From JAWPMT01 sp965229785 (lineage in GTDB: Bacteria; Bacteroidota; Bacteroidia; Cytophagales; Cyclobacteriaceae), in assembly GCA_965229785.1 (NCBI GenBank), contig CBDDJS010000001.1:2480001-2544000 (forward strand): a stretch of 64,000 nucleotides of DNA, written 5' to 3'. Made by a program: the position numbers and the translations under genes. This document shows positions 46,835 to 55,308 of this stretch, one piece after another (within the stretch, counting starts at the first letter, position 1; every line of letters begins with the position of its first letter). The notes under the pieces were generated by a model. That model saw nothing but the letters and a program-made list of their open reading frames with translations, made no database searches and was not told where the DNA came from.

Positions 46835-47554
46835 TTAAGCCAAATCGAAGAGGTTCTTTACCCCGATAAATTGATTTTGCTTAAATCCTTCTCCAAATTG
46901 AACTTGGATCCGGTGACCATATTCAATCGCTCGTGCCTCTATCATTTTCATGAATTGTGGATTGGAAATGTAAGTCTCGGGTTCTTTACTGTTGGGATCG
47001 AAAAACTGAGATTTATAAGCACGTATAGCTTCAAGTTTCTGCTCGTGACTATCGGAAATATCCACAATGAAGTCCGGCTGTAAAGACACACTTTGGATCA
47101 TATGATACAGCTTCTTAGGTCGCCATGGCTGCTGTTGCTCATCATTCAGTTGAGTTTCAATCATCCTCAACCCCGACTTGAAGAAGGAATCTTCTACCAA
47201 TCGTGATCCCCGACCATGATCAGGGTGCCTGTCATAAGGCGCATTAGTGATCACAATTTCAGGCTGATATTTCCTAATGGCTTTGATCACCTCTAATTGG
47301 GTCTCATTATCGTTTTCGAAATGAGAGTCTCTTAATCCCAGGTTTTCTCTGGCGGTCAACCCCATCACCTTAGCCGCATCCTCTGCTTCCTGCAGTCTTT
47401 GTTCAGGGGTACCCCGGGTTCCCATTTCTCCCCGAGTCAGGTCCACAATTCCAGCCTTGTATCCTCTTTTGATATGTGAGATCAGGGTACCTGCACAAGC
47501 AAGTTCCACGTCATCAGGATGGGCCGCAATGGCTAACAAATCAAGTTTTTGCAT
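46835..47554 (-). CDS. bshB1: Bacillithiol biosynthesis deacetylase BshB1
   Basis: 239 residues from the ATG at 47554 (an ATG two codons upstream is also in frame). A PIG-L/LmbE-type zinc deacetylase: AIAAHPDDVELACAGTL carries the zinc-binding HPDD, TRGEMGTRGTPEQRL is the BshB1 signature, and PYDRHPDHGRGSRL supplies the HPDH zinc ligand. It removes acetyl from GlcNAc-malate in bacillithiol synthesis, a thiol pathway used by many Bacteroidota. It lies next to trxB, so both are thiol-redox genes. Confidence 0.92.
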   Translation of the reverse strand: MQKLDLLAIAAHPDDVELACAGTLISHIKRGYKAGIVDLTRGEMGTRGTPEQRLQEAEDAAKVMGLTARENLGLRDSHFENDNETQLEVIKAIRKYQPEIVITNAPYDRHPDHGRGSRLVEDSFFKSGLRMIETQLNDEQQQPWRPKKLYHMIQSVSLQPDFIVDISDSHEQKLEAIRAYKSQFFDPNSKEPETYISNPQFMKMIEARAIEYGHRIQVQFGEGFKQNQFIGVKNLFDLA

Positions 47555-47570
47555 GATCAAATGTTGGCAA

Positions 47571-47612
47571 TAAAAAAGCTGTGAAATCGTCTAATCCGAC
47601 CATTCACAGCTT
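47571..47612 (-). terminator. Intrinsic terminator after trxB
   Basis: A 10-bp perfect stem AAGCTGTGAA/TTCACAGCTT, read on the minus strand, is followed by TTTTTTA. It lies 35 bases after the trxB stop and only 16 bases before the bshB1 start, so bshB1 either has a promoter overlapping this hairpin or depends on readthrough. Confidence 0.75.
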
Positions 47613-47647
47613 ATTTATAGGTTTAACCCTAAAAAGGGTTGAATAGT

Positions 47648-48604
47648 TTATGCAAGTTCAGTTTCCTGAAGTTCAAGTTCTTTTTCGGCGAGGAATTTCT
47701 CCGCATCCAGAGCGCCCATACATCCACTTCCAGCAGCTGTCACTGCCTGACGATAGATCTTATCCTGGGCATCACCTGTCGCAAAAACGCCAGGGATATT
47801 CGTTTTCGAGGACCCTGGTTCAGTGAGGATATAACCACTCTCGTCCATGTTCAACCAATCCTTGAAAATTCCAGTATTCGGTTGATGTCCAATGGCTACA
47901 AAAAATCCTTGTGCTTCAAGGTCTCTTTTCTCTCCAGTTTGATTGTTAACGACGCGAACCCCCGTTAAATCATCTTCCCCAAGTAGTTCATCAGTTTCAG
48001 TGTTCCACAGGATCTCGATGTTTGGTGCATTTTTAACACGCTGTTGCATGATCTTAGAAGCCCGCATCTCATCTCGACGAACCAACATATATACTTTATT
48101 GGCCAGTTTAGACAAATAAGTAGCTTCTTCAGCAGCAGTATCTCCCGCACCTACGATCACGACATCTTGTCCTTTGTAAAAGAAACCGTCACAAACGGCA
48201 CAAGCTGACACGCCTTTACCATTCAACTCTTGTTCCTTATCGATACCCAACCACTTGGCTGAAGCTCCGGTGGAAATAATAACAGATTCAGCTTCAATCT
48301 CTGTTTTTTCATCGACTGTTGCTTTCAAAGGCCATGATGAGAAATCAACACTGGTCACCATCCCATATCGGATATCTGTCCCAAATCTTTCTGCTTGTTT
48401 TTGGAAATCAACCATCATCTGAGGTCCCATTACTCCTTCCGGATATCCCGGATAGTTTTCCACGTCAGTGGTAATGGTCAATTGCCCTCCAGGCTGACCT
48501 CCTTGATAAAGAACAGGTTTTAACCCAGCCCGAGCTGCGTAAATAGCTGCCGTAAAACCGGCCGGACCGGACCCTATGATCAATACTTGAACTTTCTCAC
48601 TCAT
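47648..48604 (-). CDS. trxB: Thioredoxin reductase
   Basis: 318 residues, standard for low-molecular-weight TrxB. An FAD-binding GSGPAGFTAAIYAARAG at the N-terminus, the redox-active CAVC in SACAVCDGFFYKG, an NADPH-binding GAGDTAAEEA and a C-terminal GVFATGDAQDKIYRQAVTA. It transfers electrons from NADPH to thioredoxin in the cytoplasm. Followed by a terminator. Confidence 0.95.
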   Translation of the reverse strand: MSEKVQVLIIGSGPAGFTAAIYAARAGLKPVLYQGGQPGGQLTITTDVENYPGYPEGVMGPQMMVDFQKQAERFGTDIRYGMVTSVDFSSWPLKATVDEKTEIEAESVIISTGASAKWLGIDKEQELNGKGVSACAVCDGFFYKGQDVVIVGAGDTAAEEATYLSKLANKVYMLVRRDEMRASKIMQQRVKNAPNIEILWNTETDELLGEDDLTGVRVVNNQTGEKRDLEAQGFFVAIGHQPNTGIFKDWLNMDESGYILTEPGSSKTNIPGVFATGDAQDKIYRQAVTAAGSGCMGALDAEKFLAEKELELQETELA

Positions 48605-48686
48605 ATCCTTGAATTTTCCTTGCTAACGTGGACAATTACTTTTTGGGTCCACGAAATTACTGGAAATTCCAGATTTGTCCGGCGCG

Positions 48687-49550
48687 TTACCCTAAGTAAG
48701 TTTTCAACGATTTGCTTCGGGAGGTCTGACGCAATCTCCTTATGGCCTTTTCCTTGATCTGACGGACTCTTTCTCTGGTCAAATCAAACTTTTCGCCGAT
48801 CTCTTCCAGTGTTAATGGTTCTGATCCACTTAATCCGAAATAGAGTTGGATCACATCGGACTCGCGAGGTGTCAACGTTGAAACTGCTCGTCCTACTTCC
48901 CGAACCAGTGAATCTGAAATCAGTGCATCATCAGGAATATGGTCTTCTTCACAACGCATGGTATCGAGCAAAGTCTGCCCATCCTCGTCACCCAAAGGCG
49001 CATTCATGGATACATGTCTACCAGAAATCTTGATGGTATCCAATACTTCATCCTCCGTGACGTCCATTAATTCGGCGATCTCGTGTGGAGAAGGTTCGCG
49101 TTCGTAGCGTTGCTCCAATTCTGTAAACGCCTTGCTCATCTTGTTCAAAGATCCTACCCGATTGAGTGGGAGGCGAACGATACGAGATTGTTCGGCAAGG
49201 GCCTGTAGAATGGATTGTCGAATCCACCATACGGCATAAGAAATGAATTTGAAACCTCGGGTCTCATCGAAGCGTTGCGCTGCTTTGATCAAACCCAGGT
49301 TACCTTCATTGATCAAATCACCCAAAGTAAGTCCCTGATTCTGGTACTGTTTCGCAACAGATACCACAAACCGGAGATTCGCTTTGGTCAATTTTTCAAG
49401 TGCTAGGGAATCGCCCTGCCGGATACGGCGGGCTAACTCAACTTCGTCTTCGGCAGTGATCAATTCGACTCTGCCGATTTCTTGCAAATAACGATCTAGG
49501 GAGGCACTCTCCCTATTAGTAATCTGCTTACTAATTTTGAGCTGTCTCAT
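48687..49550 (-). CDS. rpoD: RNA polymerase primary sigma factor (RpoD/SigA), short Bacteroidota form
   Basis: 287 residues, the short primary sigma typical of Bacteroidota, lacking the long acidic region 1.1. The N-terminal MRQLKISKQITNRES and region 1.2 (LDRYLQEIGRVELITAEDE) precede region 2 (GDLINEGNLGLIKAAQRFD, SYAVWWIRQSILQAL), region 3, and region 4.2 (LTLEEIGEKFDLTRERVRQI). It directs recognition of the Bacteroidota -33/-7 promoters. It lies downstream of pnp with an 82-base intergenic region that has nested inverted repeats. Confidence 0.95.
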   Translation of the reverse strand: MRQLKISKQITNRESASLDRYLQEIGRVELITAEDEVELARRIRQGDSLALEKLTKANLRFVVSVAKQYQNQGLTLGDLINEGNLGLIKAAQRFDETRGFKFISYAVWWIRQSILQALAEQSRIVRLPLNRVGSLNKMSKAFTELEQRYEREPSPHEIAELMDVTEDEVLDTIKISGRHVSMNAPLGDEDGQTLLDTMRCEEDHIPDDALISDSLVREVGRAVSTLTPRESDVIQLYFGLSGSEPLTLEEIGEKFDLTRERVRQIKEKAIRRLRQTSRSKSLKTYLG

Positions 49551-49553
49551 AGT

Positions 49554-49627
49554 TTGGCGGTGTGTAGTAAGTGTGTTTAATTATGAGTCACCCAAACAAA
49601 ATTTTTATTTAGGTGACCTACCGCCAA
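49554..49627. promoter_or_regulatory. Nested inverted repeats between pnp and rpoD
   Basis: The outer arms TTGGCGGT (49554-49561) and ACCGCCAA (49620-49627) pair perfectly over 8 bp; an inner pair GTCACC/GGTGAC lies at about 49587-49617. The structure nearly fills the gap between the pnp stop and the rpoD start. It may be a terminator-like or leader structure, but there is no terminal T-run. Confidence 0.45.
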
Positions 49628-49632
49628 TAAAT

Positions 49633-51774
49633 TTAGTCAGCTTTTGGTTTTCTTTCGGGTTTAGGCAATAAAACTTTTCTAGATAATCTGAATTTCCCGG
49701 TCTTCTTATCAACATCAAGCAGCTTAATTTTCAGTTCTTCACCTACTTCAAGCACGCCATCCATCTTATCGATGCGTTCCCATTTGATCTCAGAAATGTG
49801 CAATAAGCCTTCTTTTCCGGGCAAGAACTCAATAAATGCACCAAATGGCATGATTGATTTTACCTTTCCTTCGTAGACTTCACCCACTTCAGGAACAGCC
49901 ACAATATTTTTCACCCATTGGTAAGCCGCATCCAGTGGTTCTTTACCTGAAGCGAAGATATTCACCAATCCACCTTCTTTGGTTTCTTCGATAACAACCG
50001 TAGCTCCAGTCTCTCTCTGGATCTCCTGAACCACTTTACCACCTGGTCCGATCACCGCACCGATCATGTCTCTTTCAATCTTGATGGATACAAGTCTTGG
50101 CGCATTTGGCTTCAACTCTGCACGTGGTTCATTGATGGTTTCAGTTATCTTCTCAAGGATGTGCAAACGTCCTTCTCTTGCCTGCATTAGGGCCTCGGTC
50201 AATACTTCGAAAGACAACCCATCGACTTTGATATCCATCTGGCAAGCAGTGATTCCTTCGGTAGTACCTGTCACTTTAAAGTCCATGTCTCCAAGGTGAT
50301 CTTCATCCCCAAGGATATCAGACAGGATCGCGTACTTTCCTGACTCAGGGTCAGAGATCATACCCATCGCAATACCGGAAACAGGACGTGTGATATGTAT
50401 ACCTGCATCCATCAATGCCATGGTTCCTGCACAAACAGTTGCCATAGATGAGGAACCATTGGATTCCAGGATATCAGAAACTACACGAATGGTGTAAGGA
50501 TTGTCATCCTCAGAAGGAAGCATTGGTTTCAACGCTCTCATCGCCAGGTTACCGTGTCCAACTTCTCTCCTACCCGGCCCTCTGTTAGGACGTACCTCAC
50601 CAGTTGAGAACCCAGGGAAATTGTAATGCAGGATAAACTTGTTATATCCAGATTTGGTCGCTCCATCAATCATCTGTTCGTCAAGCTTGGAACCCAGCGT
50701 TACGGTAGTCAATGATTGTGTTTCACCCCTTGTAAACACAGCAGAACCGTGGGCAGAAGGCAAATAATTGGTTTCACACCAGATTGGTCGGATTTCAGTA
50801 GTCTGACGACCGTCCAAACGAACTTTGGTATCCAGTACGCAGTTTCTTACGGCATCTTTCTCTACATCGTGGAAGTATTTACCTATCAGGAAATCACTGT
50901 ACTCGTGCTCTTCACCAAGGGTTTCTACAAACTCCTCTTTCACTGCTTTGAATAGCTCGCCTCTTTTCTTCTTATCAGCAAGTCCCTGCTTCGCTATATC
51001 ATATACTTTATCATAGCAGAAGTCTTTGATTTTGGCCAGCAATTCTTCGTCACTGCTTTCGTGATTGTACTCACGTTTCTCTCCTGCTCCTACTGCTTCA
51101 GCCAAATCAAGCTGTGCCTGGCATTGAATCTTAATTACTTCGTGCGCAGCCTGAAGTGCCTCAATCATATCGGACTCTTGCACTTCCTTCATCTCGCCCT
51201 CTACCATCATGATGTTTTTCATGTCGGCCGCAACAATCAGGTCCAAAACAGCTTCTTCCGCTTCCTCCACAGAAGGATTTACTTTATACTCATCTCCTGT
51301 TTTGATCACTCGCACCTCTGAAATAGGTCCATTGAAAGGAATATCAGAAACGGCTAATGCAGATGAAGCAGCAAAAGCAGCCAGTGCATCAGGAGCTACC
51401 TTAGGATCGTTGGAGATCAAAGAAATCATCACTTGCGTGTCAGCGTGATAATCACCTGGAAACAATGGACGAAGGGCACGATCCACCAAACGGCAGATCA
51501 ATACTTCGTGATCAGAGAGTTTACCTTCTCTTTTCAAAAAACCACCGGGGATCTTACCCGCTGAAGCAAATTTTTCTTGATAATCTACAGACAGGGGAAG
51601 GAAATCAACGTCTTCACCTGCTTCTTTCTTAGAAACAACTGTAGCGAGCAACATGGCGTCACCCATTTTAACAACTACAGATCCGTCAGCTTGCTTAGCC
51701 AACTTACCAGTTTCTATTGTAATCTCCCGTCCGTCGGGCAGATTGAATGTCTTTTGCTTAAAATTAGGAAGCAT
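49633..51774 (-). CDS. pnp: Polynucleotide phosphorylase (PNPase)
   Basis: 713 residues with the full family layout: two RNase PH domains (the second with FTRGETQSLTTVTLGS and FPGFSTGEVRPNRGPGRREV), the helical linker between them, a KH domain (IGAVIGPGGKVVQEIQRETG) and an S1 domain (YEGKVKSIMPFGAFIEFLPG). It degrades RNA 3' to 5' using phosphate. It follows rpsO on the same strand, the usual rpsO-pnp order, but a strong terminator separates the two. Confidence 0.97.
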   Translation of the reverse strand: MLPNFKQKTFNLPDGREITIETGKLAKQADGSVVVKMGDAMLLATVVSKKEAGEDVDFLPLSVDYQEKFASAGKIPGGFLKREGKLSDHEVLICRLVDRALRPLFPGDYHADTQVMISLISNDPKVAPDALAAFAASSALAVSDIPFNGPISEVRVIKTGDEYKVNPSVEEAEEAVLDLIVAADMKNIMMVEGEMKEVQESDMIEALQAAHEVIKIQCQAQLDLAEAVGAGEKREYNHESSDEELLAKIKDFCYDKVYDIAKQGLADKKKRGELFKAVKEEFVETLGEEHEYSDFLIGKYFHDVEKDAVRNCVLDTKVRLDGRQTTEIRPIWCETNYLPSAHGSAVFTRGETQSLTTVTLGSKLDEQMIDGATKSGYNKFILHYNFPGFSTGEVRPNRGPGRREVGHGNLAMRALKPMLPSEDDNPYTIRVVSDILESNGSSSMATVCAGTMALMDAGIHITRPVSGIAMGMISDPESGKYAILSDILGDEDHLGDMDFKVTGTTEGITACQMDIKVDGLSFEVLTEALMQAREGRLHILEKITETINEPRAELKPNAPRLVSIKIERDMIGAVIGPGGKVVQEIQRETGATVVIEETKEGGLVNIFASGKEPLDAAYQWVKNIVAVPEVGEVYEGKVKSIMPFGAFIEFLPGKEGLLHISEIKWERIDKMDGVLEVGEELKIKLLDVDKKTGKFRLSRKVLLPKPERKPKAD

Positions 51775-51843
51775 TTTAAATGAATTTTCTTTTGATGTAA
51801 TAGGTCGTATAGCAGGTATGAAGACCCGCCAAGAAGGGATAAA

Positions 51844-51872
51844 ACAAAAAAGGGAATCATCAGGATTCCCTT
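51844..51872 (-). terminator. Intrinsic terminator after rpsO
   Basis: The minus-strand stem AAGGGAATC/GATTCCCTT with a 5-base loop is followed by six T. It lies 11 bases after the rpsO stop and 70 before the pnp start. Confidence 0.8.
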
Positions 51873-51882
51873 TATCTAACTC

Positions 51883-52152
51883 TTATTTTCTGATATTCAG
51901 CTTAGCAATAATGCTTCTGTACCTTTCGATATCATTCTTGTACAGATAATCCAGTAATCTTCGTCGCTTTCCTACTAACTTGAGTAGCCCCAGCCTTGAA
52001 CCGTAATCTTTCTTGTTCGACTTCAGGTGCTCAGTCAGGTGATTGATACGGAAGGTGAACAAAGCAATTTGAGATTCAGGAGATCCTGTATCTTGCTGTG
52101 CCTTTCCAAATTGAGTGAAAAGTTCTTCCTTTTTTTCTTTCGTTAAATACAT
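51883..52152 (-). CDS. rpsO: 30S ribosomal protein S15
   Basis: 89 residues, the full length of S15. Signature segments are FGKAQQDTGSPESQIALFT, RINHLTEHLKSNKKDYGSR and KLVGKRRRLLDYLYKND. It binds the 16S rRNA central domain. Upstream of pnp on the same strand. Confidence 0.97.
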   Translation of the reverse strand: MYLTKEKKEELFTQFGKAQQDTGSPESQIALFTFRINHLTEHLKSNKKDYGSRLGLLKLVGKRRRLLDYLYKNDIERYRSIIAKLNIRK

Positions 52153-52227
52153 TATTTAGATTCTCGTTCTTCTATTCTTCTAAATCAAAGCGCAAATTTA
52201 GAATTATCCTTTATCAAAACCAAAGGT

Positions 52228-54030
52228 TTATTGCGCTCTCTTTTTCATGAATTTTGTCTTGAATTTATCAATTACCACATTGTAGAAGTCTGTTTCGAAC
52301 AATCTGGCATCTATTCTCGCTTGTCTGAGGAAAAATAAACCAATGGGTAGTAATGTGAAATCGGCGATCCAAACTGAGTAAAAAGGGTCAGTAACACCAG
52401 CTTTGGCCCACTTCTCTGTGGTAATGGTCAATACATAGTAAATGATAAAAAAGAAGATTGATACAATTACAGGAACTCCTAAACCTCCCTTTTTAATAAT
52501 GGCTCCCAGTGGTGCTCCAATTAGGAACATGACGATACAGGCAAAGGCCATACTGTACTTTTTGTACTTCTCAACCGAAAATTTATTATGATTGATCTGC
52601 AAACTATGGAGGTTGGAGTTGATACTGCCCAGCTGCGACTTAATACTCCGGGCCTGACTCAACGCGTAATCGACCACACCTTGCTTTTTATAGGTAGCAT
52701 CAAATTGAATGACCAGATCCTCCCTGGTCAGTTCAGATATCGGAATTTTAGTAAACTCACTGACTTTTGGTTTACGCTTGGTTCGATTCTTTCGCTGATG
52801 TGCAGGTAAGTTCTGCATCGCTGCTTCCCGGATGGAATCAGCTACTTCCTGGGATAACTCAAATTCTGTATTGATTTTTTCGACATTGAATTCTCCTACA
52901 CCCGGCTCCAATTCTTCCCGCAATTCCACCCTGTTAAATTTCTGTACTGTATCCTGTGACCAGATCCAATCCAGGAATTCCAATGACAACACAGAGGCCT
53001 GCATCAATTGCGCCGAGTCGGCCCTCAAAGTATCAACCGGCAACGCATCCAGGGTATCTATTGGTGGATCCATGGGTATCTCGGGCTTGTATCGATCATA
53101 AATGGTGAGGTCCACCTCTTCAAACATACTGGCCACGCTATATTTCAGGCTGCCCCGCATCGAATTTCGAAACCGCATTTTACCTTTAGCATGCATCCGG
53201 CCCAGCGAATCAATGTCTTCGGTCAATTCGGCCACGTTCTTCATCTGCCGGTTATTGCGAAAAAGCTTTTCATCGGTATCCTTCAACCCAAAAGAAGAAA
53301 GGTCGAATACAATCTCCATCTGATCAAAGGAAGTCCGGTAGAAATAGTCAATGGGGTCCGCATTTTTTTTCTCTTCTGCTACGGCATGTCCATTGAATAA
53401 CTCAAGCTTCAGGTATCGATCATTGAAAAAGGTGTACATCCTTGAGGAATCTGCAATGATCAACGACTTGTTTCCAAGTTTCTGTGTATGATCATAAATG
53501 AGTACTTCTTTCAGCGTTTGATTATCCGGGAGTTTCTCTTTTACCTTAATGCTGTAGTCGGGTATGCCATTATAAAATACACCTGGCTTGATATCCAACG
53601 CGGGTTTGGTATGCTTGATGTCATACAGCAGGCTATAGGCTTTCAAGTTTGCCGCGGGCACTACGAAGTTATTGAAGTAAAAAGCACCTACAGCCAACAC
53701 CACTACAAAAAAGAATATGGGTCGTAATGCGCGAAGGAGAGAGATTCCAGATCCTTTGATGGCTGTCAACTCGAAGTGCTCTCCCAGGTTACCAAAAGTC
53801 ATCAGAGAAGACACCAACACACCCAGTGGCAGAGAAACGGAAAGCATATTCAGGCTGAAGTAAAATATCAACTCTCCGAATACCGCAAAACCAAGGTCTT
53901 TTCCGACGAAATCATCGAAATACTTCAACATATACTGGATCAGCAAGATGAAGGTGGCGACAATCGTCGTTAACAAAAACGGATTGATAAAAGACTTGAT
54001 AATCAGCTTATCGATCTTCTTAATACCCAT
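52228..54030 (-). CDS. LptF/LptG family permease, 600 aa
   Basis: N-terminal membrane segments (PFLLTTIVATFILLIQYML, FYFSLNMLSVSLPLGVLVSS and a third near residues 105-125), a periplasmic beta-jellyroll-like region, a long insert (residues ~250-430) and three C-terminal membrane segments (MAFACIVMFLIGAPLGAIIK, VPVIVSIFFFIIYYVLTITT, TLLPIGLFFLRQARID). The family moves LPS across the periplasm with LptB and LptC. It is longer than Proteobacterial LptF/G (about 360), as is usual for Bacteroidota. Which of LptF or LptG it represents cannot be decided. Confidence 0.88.
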   Translation of the reverse strand: MGIKKIDKLIIKSFINPFLLTTIVATFILLIQYMLKYFDDFVGKDLGFAVFGELIFYFSLNMLSVSLPLGVLVSSLMTFGNLGEHFELTAIKGSGISLLRALRPIFFFVVVLAVGAFYFNNFVVPAANLKAYSLLYDIKHTKPALDIKPGVFYNGIPDYSIKVKEKLPDNQTLKEVLIYDHTQKLGNKSLIIADSSRMYTFFNDRYLKLELFNGHAVAEEKKNADPIDYFYRTSFDQMEIVFDLSSFGLKDTDEKLFRNNRQMKNVAELTEDIDSLGRMHAKGKMRFRNSMRGSLKYSVASMFEEVDLTIYDRYKPEIPMDPPIDTLDALPVDTLRADSAQLMQASVLSLEFLDWIWSQDTVQKFNRVELREELEPGVGEFNVEKINTEFELSQEVADSIREAAMQNLPAHQRKNRTKRKPKVSEFTKIPISELTREDLVIQFDATYKKQGVVDYALSQARSIKSQLGSINSNLHSLQINHNKFSVEKYKKYSMAFACIVMFLIGAPLGAIIKKGGLGVPVIVSIFFFIIYYVLTITTEKWAKAGVTDPFYSVWIADFTLLPIGLFFLRQARIDARLFETDFYNVVIDKFKTKFMKKRAQ

Positions 54031-54092
54031 ACGTCACGCAGCTGTTGTAATCATTCGTTTCTAGAACGAACGCAAAGTTATTTTGTTGGACG

Positions 54093-54485
54093 CTATCCTC
54101 CTACAATTTCTTTGAGATCATGGATCAGGCTGTCCCATAGCTCACTGGCTTCCTCATCGTCCATGTCTGAAAAGTCAGTCACACGCAAAAACAATTCCTG
54201 TGTCATTTCACTCACATCAAGCTTCATTTCCACGTAGTTGGCATCATCTTCTTCATCCTCTGTATCGAGGAATTCGAACTTCACATGGTGATTTGCACGA
54301 CTGGAAACCATTTTCGCCTTGTTTTCTTCACCGTCCCAAATGATAGTGTAGACTTTATCTTCGTTATTGATATTTACATCATCGGCAAACCACTGTGAGA
54401 GACCAGAAGCCGTTGAGATATAGGGGTATAGCATCTTTTTCGATGCTCGAAAATCATATTCTCCAATAAACTTATTCTTAGCCAT
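54093..54485 (-). CDS. START-like domain protein, 130 aa
   Basis: A small acidic protein with an SRPBCC/START-like pattern: a first strand KFIGEYDFRASKKMLYPYI, SGLSQWFADDVNINNEDK, HHVKFEFLDTEDEEDDANYV and a C-terminal helix ASELWDSLIHDLKEIVGG. Homologues are conserved in Bacteroidota and annotated as START-like or AHSA1-like without a defined ligand. No signal peptide. Confidence 0.75.
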   Translation of the reverse strand: MAKNKFIGEYDFRASKKMLYPYISTASGLSQWFADDVNINNEDKVYTIIWDGEENKAKMVSSRANHHVKFEFLDTEDEEDDANYVEMKLDVSEMTQELFLRVTDFSDMDDEEASELWDSLIHDLKEIVGG

Positions 54486-54588
54486 ACACTAAAAATTTTC
54501 TGTCAAGGTATAAAAAAAATCGCTACTGCCAACTCCTCCTACAAAATTCTAATTAGCTTTGCACCTCTTTTAAAAAGAGCCATATCTG

Positions 54589-54661
54589 GCGAGGTAGCTC
54601 AGCTGGTTAGAGCGTCGGATTCATAACCCGGAGGTCGGGGGTTCAAGTCCCCCCCTCGCTA
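54589..54661 (+). tRNA. tRNA-Met (anticodon CAU), elongator type
   Basis: A 73-nt cloverleaf with acceptor GGCGAGG/CCTCGCT, D-arm GCTCAGCTGGTTAGAGC, anticodon loop ATTCATAAC (CAT), T-arm GGGGGTTCAAGTCCCC-type. It lacks the initiator features, so an elongator tRNA-Met is favoured. A lysidine-modified tRNA-Ile(CAU) cannot be excluded from sequence reading. Confidence 0.88.
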
Positions 54662-55308
54662 CTATTTCAAAAGTCGATTAAATGCTAAAAAATCGGCGAT
54701 AAGCAAGCTTCAGGAACATTTTCAGGTTAATTTTCTCTAATTCGTTCCCTCTTTTGGAAATATACAGAAAAGTTCGATTAATTCGGTTCTTGTTGTTGTT
54801 TTTTGGTTTTGTAGCCAATTAATATTTGAGGCATTGTCAAAAGACAGGTAGTATCGATCTAAGTTTCAAGTTTTTGGTTCCTGGCAATTACCAACCTAAA
54901 ACGGATCAATCTGTATATCTGGGAAGGAATATAATTTCTCCATTGATCCAAAGTGATTGAGTTAATCAGTTATTCCATTTTTCCGCTTTTGAAATGGTGA
55001 TTTCTTGGTCTTGGTGAACCACTTTGTGCGGATTACTCTAGCGGGTAGCATAATAACCCCAAAATGAAATTTTCACAATTTAGGGATGGTCCGGTCCTCA
55101 GAAATAATGCTTGATCCCCAAAAACCAAACAAACAGGCCAGAGACTCAAATACTAGACCTATCGCACATTCTTGAGATTCCGACATACGTTCGGAATGAT
55201 GTCATTTTTTCTGACGTCTTTATTTTGAGTCATCTCCAACAAACGATAACAACAATTTCTAATCCGGGAGGTGGTGGCTCTCGCCAGACCGGCGTTATCA
55301 TCTTAAAA
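54662..55308. other. Intergenic region with one short palindrome
   Basis: No convincing gene or RNA was seen in these 650 bases. The only structure is ATTCCGA...TCGGAAT at 55177-55197, preceded by TTGAG and followed by a run of six T at 55205. Its TTGAGATTCCG arm is shared with the inverted repeat at 46699-46710. Short plus-strand frames here look spurious. Confidence 0.5.
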
